NCBI GenBank assembly: GCA_050247255.1
Contig: JBFWUM010000070.1
Location: 1-15,760, forward strand
Length of the DNA stretch: 15,760 bases
Origin: JBFWUM01 sp050247255
GTDB taxonomy: Bacteria; Acidobacteriota; Vicinamibacteria; Vicinamibacterales; UBA2999
Reading direction: 5' to 3'
Positions 1 through 7,300 of this stretch are shown here, in pieces (positions within the stretch are counted from its first letter, which is position 1; the number at the start of each line of letters is the position of its first letter). The notes under the pieces were generated by a model. The model did no database searches. It saw nothing but the letters and a program-made list of their open reading frames with translations, and had not been told where the DNA came from. The position numbers and the translations under genes are program-made.

Positions 1-86
1 AGCTCGACGCGGCCCCACGGCATCTGTATCGTGAGCTTCCCCGCGGCCACGACCTCGGCGCCGGCCTCGAGCACCCGCACCGTCAC
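1..86 (-). CDS. 5' end of an unidentified gene, cut by the window edge
   Basis: Only the first 28 codons are present; the rest lies beyond base 1. The reading frame starts with GTG at 86-84, overlapping the TGA stop of the preceding gene (85-83) as GTGA. A GGAGG ribosome binding site (97-93) lies six bases upstream, which is why I accept this start. The visible peptide begins (M)TVRVLEAGAEVVAAGKLTI, an alternating hydrophobic pattern that would suit beta strands. The four-base overlap suggests coupled translation with the upstream small protein. Position downstream of the fibre genes suggests another tail-associated or accessory protein, but the fragment is too short to assign a function. Confidence 0.6.
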   Translation of the reverse strand, partial: MTVRVLEAGAEVVAAGKLTIQMPWGRVE

Positions 87-472
87 TGGCCGCCTCCGAG
101 CTGCGCCGCCAGCAGTTGCTTCGCTGTGGCCTTCACGGACGCGGCGAACTCCGCCTTCTGGGCGTCGGTCGGTGCGTCGAGCCCCGGGAAGAGGACGGTC
201 ATGTTCTCCGCGGCCGCCGCGATGATCACCGCGCCGGTCGCAAGCGCCTCGTCGAGTTTGGCGCTCAATACTGCGGCTTCGGCCTGGTCGAACGCGTCGC
301 CGCCAGCGGTCAGATCCTCAGCCGTGGGCAACGGGCCGAGAACGTCCGTCTGCCACATGGCGATGTACGGCCCCGCCCCATCATCCTGGAGTCTGGCGGC
401 CGTGCCCAGCAGGTCCGGACTCAGGCCTCGGTCGAACAGCACACCGATCACTTGTTCGCGCAGCGAAGGCAT
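83..472 (-). CDS. Small fibre-adjacent phage protein, XkdW-like pattern
   Basis: This 129-residue protein begins at ATG 472, whose A is also the last base of the fibre gene's TGA stop, so translation is probably coupled. The frame is open further upstream (to 511), but that part lies inside the fibre gene. Around residues 30-56 it has the pattern GPYIAMWQTDVLGPLPTAEDL. A tyrosine/tryptophan segment followed by a Pro-Thr-x-Glu-(D/E)-Leu turn occurs in small proteins next to tail fibre genes, such as the XkdW type. The rest is Ala-rich and probably helical (residues 65-125), with no signal peptide or membrane segment. A role in fibre assembly or attachment is inferred from position and the weak motif only. 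The gene itself is convincing. Confidence 0.7.
   Translation of the reverse strand: MPSLREQVIGVLFDRGLSPDLLGTAARLQDDGAGPYIAMWQTDVLGPLPTAEDLTAGGDAFDQAEAAVLSAKLDEALATGAVIIAAAAENMTVLFPGLDAPTDAQKAEFAASVKATAKQLLAAQLGGGQ
93..97 (-). promoter_or_regulatory. Ribosome binding site for the partial gene at 1-86
   Basis: On the minus strand the sequence reads GGAGG followed by six bases and then GTG. It lies inside the end of the preceding coding sequence and decides the GTG start at 86. Confidence 0.6.
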
Positions 473-1428
473 CAGTACGGCCCCCTCGCCCGTCGCACCG
501 ACAGAAAGCACGCGCCCAGCGACGCGATCGTGGCCGTGTTGCTCCCGCGGGTGTGGCTCACGTACACCTCGAGGTAGTCGCCGTCAGCAAGATAGAGGTG
601 AGCGCCGCCACTGCCGGCGAAACCGTACAGGCCATTCGTGAGCACAAATTCAACCTGGCCGCCGTTCTTGTACAGATAGGCGACGGCGGTGGTCCCGTTC
701 GGGGCGTCGATGCTGCCACCGTAGTGGATGTCATAGTCCCCACGCCCGTACGTCGGCACGGTGAACCTGTGGTTGGTCGCCGCGTCGAAGGCGTTGGCGG
801 TGTCGAAGAGCTCGGTGTTCAGCTGCACCTTTGTGACCACGCCAGAGCTGATCGTCTGCGCCGTGTTGCGGTGCGCGTGCGCGGCGATGGTAATCGTGGA
901 GTCGAGGATCCGCCAGCCCGTGCCGTCACAGAGCAGCATCGCGACGTCGTGCTGTCCGTACAGCAGCACCGAGGCCACACCATCGATTGTCTCGCTGGCG
1001 TTGCCGTCGACAGTCACCGCATTCGCCGACGAGTCCGTCTTCTTCACCGTGACGATCTGCCCCGCGTTCCCGCTGGCCGGGGGCAGGGTCACGGTGAAGG
1101 CGCCCCCGGAGGCTGAGCACAACACCGTGACCAGTGGGCCATCCGATGCCGCCACGCTGTAGTTGCCCGTCTTGCTGAGCACCGTCCCGAGCGCGGCCCA
1201 CTCGAGGTCGGTGGCGCCGCTATTGACACGGAGGTACTGAAGCGACGCCCCAACCGGCACACGTCCGAGCTGTGTTCCACTCGTCGCCTTGAGCAGATCG
1301 AGCGCGGCCTGGCTCGGCAGGGCCATCGCGCCGCCGTACAGCGCGAGCGTGTTGTCGAACACTCGGTCGTAGTGGTCCTTCTTGGTCGCGGCACCCACCG
1401 TGACCGGGTTCGTGGCGTTATAGGCCAT
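472..1428 (-). CDS. Tail fibre / receptor-binding protein with C1q-like C-terminal domain
   Basis: This 318-residue protein is probably the host-recognition fibre. The N-terminal 80 residues look like a short virion-attachment segment. Residues about 84-176 form a Gly/Ala/Ser-rich beta domain with the sequence VDGNASETIDG followed by a DGTGWRIL ending, a combination common in phage fibres. Residues about 185-314 look like a C1q/TNF-type jelly roll: TELFDTANAFDAATNHRFTV, then YDIHYGGSI, AVAYLYKNG, and near the end LADGDYLEVYVSHTRGSNTA and ACFLSVRRA. C1q-like domains are normally trimeric, which fits a trimeric fibre tip. It starts at ATG 1428, three bases after the stop of the zinc-finger gene, with GGGGAGGA upstream. 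It follows the tail hub gene, as fibres usually do. The receptor cannot be predicted. Confidence 0.8.
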   Translation of the reverse strand: MAYNATNPVTVGAATKKDHYDRVFDNTLALYGGAMALPSQAALDLLKATSGTQLGRVPVGASLQYLRVNSGATDLEWAALGTVLSKTGNYSVAASDGPLVTVLCSASGGAFTVTLPPASGNAGQIVTVKKTDSSANAVTVDGNASETIDGVASVLLYGQHDVAMLLCDGTGWRILDSTITIAAHAHRNTAQTISSGVVTKVQLNTELFDTANAFDAATNHRFTVPTYGRGDYDIHYGGSIDAPNGTTAVAYLYKNGGQVEFVLTNGLYGFAGSGGAHLYLADGDYLEVYVSHTRGSNTATIASLGACFLSVRRARGPY

Positions 1429-1431
1429 GGG

Positions 1432-1674
1432 TTACCGTTCCTCCCCAGCCGCCGCCCTGGCCAGGGCGTCCGGTGTGAAGTCGGCGGCGTAGCACTGGAC
1501 CACCTGCGCATCGGCCGTGAAGGCGTGGAGGCACGCGAGCGAACAGAAGTCCAGTGGGCCGGTGCGCAGGACCTCGACCCGGGATTCCTCGAGCACCCAC
1601 CACGTCGTGGGCCGCGCCGGAGGCTGCGGCTGTGTGACGCCGCAGTTGTCACATCGCACTTCGAGGCTTCGCAT
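1432..1674 (-). CDS. Small zinc-finger-like protein within the tail module
   Basis: This 80-residue protein has four cysteines arranged as a likely zinc site: C8-x2-C11 (CDNC) and C44-x3-C48 within LDFCSLACLHAF, separated by 32 residues. The FCS-x-x-C-L pattern resembles FCS/MYM-type or treble-clef zinc fingers. A further cysteine is at 61, and there is a Pro-rich linker at 15-23. It starts at ATG 1674, three bases after the tail hub stop (TAG-CAC-ATG), and ends three bases before the fibre gene. It is therefore embedded in the tail operon and probably co-translated. I do not know its role; a small structural or assembly factor, or a host-interacting protein, are both possible. The zinc site is inferred from the cysteine spacing. 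Confidence 0.75.
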   Translation of the reverse strand: MRSLEVRCDNCGVTQPQPPARPTTWWVLEESRVEVLRTGPLDFCSLACLHAFTADAQVVQCYAADFTPDALARAAAGEER

Positions 1675-1677
1675 GTG

Positions 1678-3591
1678 CTACCACCAGACCGATTGCTCCG
1701 CGGTCGACGGGTCGGACGGATCGATCAAGCCGGCGCTGTCGCTCCAATACCCGTCTCGCTCCCGTTCCGCCGCCGACGCGGCGCCCCAATCCGGCGCAGC
1801 GCTGTCGGCCCACCGCCCGACGCGATTGCCGAACCCGCGGAGATCACCGAGCCGCATCGCGACGCTGGCAGCGGCGAGTTGCTTCTCGACCCGCAGCACT
1901 TCCATGACCTGGCCGTCGAAGAGCCCGGCCTCGGTCGGCGCGCGGCGCCGGGTGACCACCACCTTGTCGAACGGCTGGCGCAGCATCCCGCTCAGCCCCC
2001 GCTCGGCCATATTCACGTGGATGGTCGGCGAGCCCACCATGAGCCGGTAGCGGGCGGCGAGGATCGCGGCGTCCCCGGCATTGATCAGCGCCGTCCGCAC
2101 CGTCCGGCTGTCGCTCGTCTCGTAGGCGTACCGGATGGTGTCGTTCGACGCCTCCGTGACCTTCGTCGCGCCCGTCGCCGGGTTCTCGTCATATAGGACG
2201 CGCGCCACGGGGAAAATCGATTCGACCTTGTCGTCGGGGTCCCACGTGTCGATGTCTTCGTCCACGATCGTCTGTGCCGTGGTTGGGTCGTACGTGGGAT
2301 CCCAGATTTGAGCGGTCCAGCGACCGTCACGCCCAATGAACACGGCCCCGTTCACGGAGGCCTCGAGCAGGCGGATGTACTCCTGCGCGTTCTTGCCCTC
2401 GCGCATCCACACACCGAGCGGCGCTGGCGCGTCGGTGTCGGCCGTCGCGAAGGCGGCGTCGTCGAGCAGCGCCGCGCGCTCGTCGAGCGTGATCAGGATG
2501 TCTCGTGCGATTTGGCCGAACGTCGACAGGTAGCCGCCGGTCCCGTCGCTCTCGCCCGTCGCGTCGATGCGCAGATCGTAGTTGTCGGCGCTGTAGGTGG
2601 CGTTGGTCACCGTGACGGTGCAGGCCGCCAGGTTGACGGTGTAGTCGGTCGTGAGGGTCAGGAGCGTCGACACACCCGAGGCGCGCTCAATGGCCCGCAC
2701 CGCCAACACTGCGGTCAGGACCTGCGCGGCCGGGTCCGCGACCATGTACACCTGAGCCCCGCCGGTGCTATCGATCAGAAGGCCCGGGATGTTCGTCTTC
2801 GCGCCGTAGAGTAGCGGCTTGTAGGTGCCCTCGAGTCCCTCGCCAATGTGCGGGTAGTCGTTCGCCGAAAACGTGTTGAGCGGCAGGTACTTGTCGAGCA
2901 CCGTGGCCATGTTGCGCAGCGTGAACCGGCACACGTCGTCGTTCGGGGTGACGTCCTCGATGCGCATCTGCGCGATCGTCTCGTAGTCGCTCGCCGCGAG
3001 GTCGCCCCCCCCGAGCTTCAACGTGACCAGCTTGTTCTTCCAGACCCACAAGCGGACCAACCGATCGAAGAGGCCGTCGCTGTTGGCGAGGACGATGTCG
3101 CCGGAGCCGTAGCGCTTCGCACCGTGGAGCGGATCGTCGGCCTCGAGGGTGACGACCGGCAGGTCCCCGACGATGCGGGGCTCGTAGAGCTCACCGGCCT
3201 CGAAGTCCACGGCATCCGTGCCGACGAAGATCGTGAAGAAGGCCAGTAGCGCGGCGAACTCGTCCGGCGCGCTCCCGGTCGTGGTCCTCACATAGAGCAC
3301 GCCGTTGGCCGTGTCGTGGAAATAGGAGCCCGCGTTGGCGTCCACCTCTGCGACCGAAGCACGAGCGGTCAGGTCCAGGTCGTTCTGCCGCACGCCGTCG
3401 AGGCGCCGATAGATCCCGCCCGGCACGACTTCGGCTTGGACCGCGTTCGCCCAGGCGATCTCATGCGTGTTGGTGAAGCTCCCGCCTGTGGCGCTCCACC
3501 CCGAGAGAATCTCGGCCGGCTGCAACTCGGCCAGCACGATCCGGGTCGTGCTGAACTCGTTGAGCCACGTGACAAAGGCGGCGCTTGGCAT
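1678..3591 (-). CDS. Tail hub / tip protein (minor tail protein)
   Basis: This 637-residue protein is the third large gene after the tape measure, where siphoviruses encode the baseplate hub or tail tip. The first 150 residues are beta-rich (LYVRTTTGSAPDEFAALLAF). A central part has LPVVTLEADDPLHGAKRYGSG and then IVLANSDGLFDRL, a layout I associate with hub-type tail proteins that begin with a barrel domain. Later segments include QIARDILITLDERAALL and WMREGKNAQEYIRLLEASVN, resembling the domain that places the tip subunits. The final 60 residues are charged and Trp/Ser-rich (WADSAAPDWG, SVWW end). No peptidoglycan hydrolase motif is evident. ATG 3591 follows the previous stop by two bases (TAG-AG-ATG) with only a weak ribosome site, so coupling is likely. 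The hub assignment rests on order, size and sequence style. Confidence 0.75.
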   Translation of the reverse strand: MPSAAFVTWLNEFSTTRIVLAELQPAEILSGWSATGGSFTNTHEIAWANAVQAEVVPGGIYRRLDGVRQNDLDLTARASVAEVDANAGSYFHDTANGVLYVRTTTGSAPDEFAALLAFFTIFVGTDAVDFEAGELYEPRIVGDLPVVTLEADDPLHGAKRYGSGDIVLANSDGLFDRLVRLWVWKNKLVTLKLGGGDLAASDYETIAQMRIEDVTPNDDVCRFTLRNMATVLDKYLPLNTFSANDYPHIGEGLEGTYKPLLYGAKTNIPGLLIDSTGGAQVYMVADPAAQVLTAVLAVRAIERASGVSTLLTLTTDYTVNLAACTVTVTNATYSADNYDLRIDATGESDGTGGYLSTFGQIARDILITLDERAALLDDAAFATADTDAPAPLGVWMREGKNAQEYIRLLEASVNGAVFIGRDGRWTAQIWDPTYDPTTAQTIVDEDIDTWDPDDKVESIFPVARVLYDENPATGATKVTEASNDTIRYAYETSDSRTVRTALINAGDAAILAARYRLMVGSPTIHVNMAERGLSGMLRQPFDKVVVTRRRAPTEAGLFDGQVMEVLRVEKQLAAASVAMRLGDLRGFGNRVGRWADSAAPDWGAASAAERERDGYWSDSAGLIDPSDPSTAEQSVWW

Positions 3592-3593
3592 CT

Positions 3594-4355
3594 CTACAGG
3601 CTCTCGATCAGTTCGACTGGAATCGTGACGTCGCCCTGGAACACGTGCGGCAGGCGGAGCGTCTCCAGGAACCGGCCGTAGAGCGTGAGGTCGGCCTCAT
3701 CCGGATCGACAGCGAAGACGATCGGCGTGTGAACGCCCACGGCGTCAAACATCGTGAGAAACGCAGACCGATCGGCGGCCGGCAGCCGGTAGAACTGGCC
3801 CGAGAATCGGAACCGCTGCGGCTTGGGATCCGCGCTCTCGTGGCCCTGGTCGCTGGTGACAATGCGCGACAAGTCGGTGCGGTCGAAGCTGTAGTCGTCG
3901 CTCACATTGAACGTCGGTTCGTAGATTGGCGCCACGTGGACTGCGCCGAGCTCGACATACTCGTCCGCCGCGCCGGTGTTCTCGAAGAGGATCCGCACGT
4001 ACCGCAGCGTCTGGACCGACGACAGCCACAGCACGACGACGCCGGTGGGGTTGGGGCTCGGCAGCGTGAGCGTCTCGTCGACGGTCGGCGACGACCACAG
4101 GTCCGCGCTGTGGGCCTGGACGGTGATGGCCCCGCCGGTGTGCGCTCGCCAGCCCACAAGCGCGATGGCCTGGAAGGTCTGGGCACTGCCAAGATCGAAG
4201 CGCACCCACTGGTCGCCGGTCCCGGTCGCCGACCGCCACTTCTTCCAGCGCGCCGGTGACAGCAGGTAGTCGTCGGGCCGATTCGTCAGCTCGCTCGACG
4301 ACGTGACGGTCACCCCGTCAGCGGTGATGCGATTCTGGTACAGGAAGCGGGCCAC
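3594..4355 (-). CDS. Distal-tail-like protein with discoidin-like carbohydrate-binding domain
   Basis: This 253-residue protein follows the tape measure gene directly, the usual place for the distal tail protein that caps the tube. Residues about 25-142 look like a galactose-binding (F5/8 type C, discoidin) fold: RWKKWRSATGTGDQWVRFDLG, then FQAIALVGWRAHTGGAITV, and LRYVRILFENTG. Residues about 150-253 contain KPQRFRFSGQFYRLPAADR and the strand-rich end HVFQGDVTIPVELIESL, resembling the ring-forming part of tail proteins. The start is GTG at 4355: GGGGAGGG lies just upstream (4366-4359) and overlaps the tape measure stop. Attachment of sugar-binding modules to distal tail proteins is known in siphoviruses; here the sugar-binding role is inferred. 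Confidence 0.75.
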   Translation of the reverse strand: MARFLYQNRITADGVTVTSSSELTNRPDDYLLSPARWKKWRSATGTGDQWVRFDLGSAQTFQAIALVGWRAHTGGAITVQAHSADLWSSPTVDETLTLPSPNPTGVVVLWLSSVQTLRYVRILFENTGAADEYVELGAVHVAPIYEPTFNVSDDYSFDRTDLSRIVTSDQGHESADPKPQRFRFSGQFYRLPAADRSAFLTMFDAVGVHTPIVFAVDPDEADLTLYGRFLETLRLPHVFQGDVTIPVELIESL

Positions 4356-4365
4356 GTGCCCTCCC

Positions 4366-7300
4366 CTACTTGCGGTCGACCACGTGCTGGCGCTGCACGA
4401 GGATCGCCCCGTTGGACTCGGCCTCGTTCACCGTGTCGATGATGTATTCCTCCATCGTTCGGTTCCCGAGCTTGAACTGGACCACGATCGGGGCGCCGCC
4501 GCCGTTGCCCCCCTTCGCCCCGCGGCCTCCGCCGAGGATGTCGCGGAGCTGGTCGAGCACGAACTCTTCCCGGCGCGAGAAGGGCACGAAGGCTTCCAGC
4601 CCGTGGGCGGTCACTGTTTGCCCCTCGGAGCCGTAATTGCGCCACCAGTCGCCATGCACCGCCTTGGTGCCGGTGGCGTAGCCCCGCTGCCGCCGGAACT
4701 CCGCTTCGAGTTCGTCGAGCGCCTGCTGCACGACGTCCGCGGCAACCGTGCCGCCCGTGTACCCACGAGACGTGAGCACCGAGGCCAGGGTCGCGTCGTC
4801 GATCGACTGGCCGGTGAGTTGCCGGTAGCGCTGGGCGACCAACAACTCGATCTCGCTGCGGTCGAGCATCCGCGACCCTTCGGGCCCCTCCTGCGGGCGA
4901 GGCCGCGACGGATCGTCGATCGTGGTGCCGCCGGGGAAGGTCCCGTCTGCGCCCGGCGTGCCCTCCCAGATCTTCCGGATCCAGTCGAGGCGGTTGAAGA
5001 TCTCGTCGGCCGCCTTGTGCGCCTCCTCGACCATCAGGAGGAACTTCTGCCGCGTGAGCTCCAGCGCCTGGCCGTAGGTTTTCTCGTACTCGTCGGGGAT
5101 CGGCCCGAGCGCCTCGAGCTCGTCGTCCACCCGCTGCTTCGCCCGCTCGCGCATGCGGTCGTACTGCTGATTGATCAGCGTGAGCGCTTCGTTGTAGGCC
5201 TCACGGTAGTCGGCCGGGACCAGCCCGAGCCGTTCCTTCTCTTCTTCGTAGCGCTCGCTCGCCTCGGCGCGCATGTCGTCGAACTCGGCCTTCACCGCGG
5301 CCGCGGCGGCGCTGTAGTTGCCGCCGTACAGGTCCACGATCCGGTCCAGGTCGCCCATCTCCTGCGCGAAGCGCCGGTCGATGTCGGCCATCTGGCGCTC
5401 GTAGGCGCGGTCGAGTTTGTCGCTGGCCTTCTGGTACGTCGTGTCGTAGGCGTCCGGCAACAGGCCGAGGTTCTTGATTTGCTGCGCCTGTGCCGTGTCG
5501 AGATCCTCGAGCTGATAGTCGAGCTCGCGGCCAAGGATCTGGCGCGCCTGCTCCCACGTCGAGCGGTACTCGTCGGGCGTGGGGCCCAGCGACGCGATGG
5601 CGTCGGCGAACTGGAACTGGAACCCGAGCAGATCCTTGCCGAGGCCGTCGCCCGCCATCATGAGCTGCACTTCCCGCGACAGGCTGGTCGTCACGCTGCG
5701 GAGGTCGTTCGGCCGGATCAGCTTCTGATACTGCGCCGTGAGGTCGTCCATCTCGAAGCCGCGGAGGGCGTCGAACGCGCTCTGCGCTTGGCGACCGATC
5801 GGCGTGTCGGCATACTTGGCAAGGATGCCCTGCGACCGCGTCAGGGTCGAGTCGATGGTCCGCAGGTCGCTCACAAAGGACGACGCGAACGCCCGCATCG
5901 CCTGCGTGCCCTTCGCCAGGAGGATCGGTATCTCCTTGAGCCCGCCCGGGGAGTGGCCGAAGTTGAGGTGGTCGACTTCACTGCCCACGTCAGCGGCCGC
6001 GCGGGCTCCCTCCCGGGCCCATTCGTCCCACGGCGTGTCGTTCAGTTGACGCCGGACCGTGCCCAGGCCCTGGTCGACCGCGTCCAGCCCGCGATCCGCG
6101 TCGCCGGTGGCCAGCCGGGCCTTCCGCGAGAACTCGTCCCAATACGGCAGCGTGTCGCTCAGGGCCTCGCCGGCGCCGTCGATGCCGTCGACGGTCAACT
6201 CGCGCAGCTTCGCGATCATGGCCTCCACCTGCGCTTGGGCTGAGGCCGACGCGTCGCGGAACTTCAGCGCACCCAGGTCGGTGATCTTGTCCCCGTTCTC
6301 GTCGATCAGGTTGCCAGACCGCGCGAGCTCTTCGATCAGGGGGCGCATGTTCGACGGGATTTCGGTCCCGAACTTCCGCGCGTCGACGACAAGTTCGGAG
6401 ATCTCGTCCCGCATGCCGTAGAGCACGCCACCCACGTCCGCCCCGGCATCCTTGAGGGTCTTGAACGCCGAGTACACCTTGCCTGCGGCGTCATCGAGCT
6501 TCGACTGCTGAAACTTCCCCCCGAGGGCCGCCAGGTCGATGCCGTACTGCTTGGCGATCGACTGCATTTCGCCGAACTCGGCCGTGGTGTCGTCGGAGAA
6601 CCCGAGCAGTCGGCGACGGTTGTCCTCGGTAATGAGGCCCATCTCGGCCATCTGCTCAAGCACGGGACCGAGGGCGGGCGGGATCTGCTGGCCTGTATCC
6701 AGCGCAGCGCCGAGCACCTCGTTGAAGGCCGGCGCCATCTTCTGGATCGTGGTCGTCGTGTCGACGCCGGCGCGCGTGAGCGCTTCCTGCTGGGCGATGA
6801 GCGTGTCCGTCACCTCGAGCAGGTGGGACTGCTGCGCCTCGGCGCCGAGGTCCTGCCAGGTGATCCCGTACGTCTCGAGCGCCTCCTGCAGCACGCCGGT
6901 GCGCTCGACGAACTGGTCCATGTAGCCGGTGAAGTGCTGGAGGCCCTTGGTCCCCTGATCGCCCCACGCGGCGGCGAGGTCGATCCCAACCAGCTTGCCG
7001 AGCCGGTCGATTTCCTCGAGCGAACCGTACATCTTCAAGAGCTCCGCCTGGTAGCTCTTGATCTCATCGGTCGCGGCCTCGTTGGCCTTGGCTTCCTTGG
7101 ACTTCCCGAAGATGCCGCCGAGGAACCCGGCGGCGCCACCGACGAGCGCACCGATCCCGGTGCCCAGCCCCGGCACCACGGATCCGAGTAGCGCCCCGGT
7201 CGCGGCGCCGCTGCCGGCGCCGAAGGCGGCCGCGCCGGCGCCGGCTCCGCCGAAGAGCTGCTTCCCGAGCAGGCCCAGCCCCAGCCCGCCCGCGCCGGCC

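Noticed and set aside
4303..6243. Plus-strand open frame of 646 codons
   Set aside because: It is the antisense of the tape measure C-terminal region. Its repetitive Leu/Val/Arg composition mirrors the complementary codons, and no ribosome site or family motif supports it.
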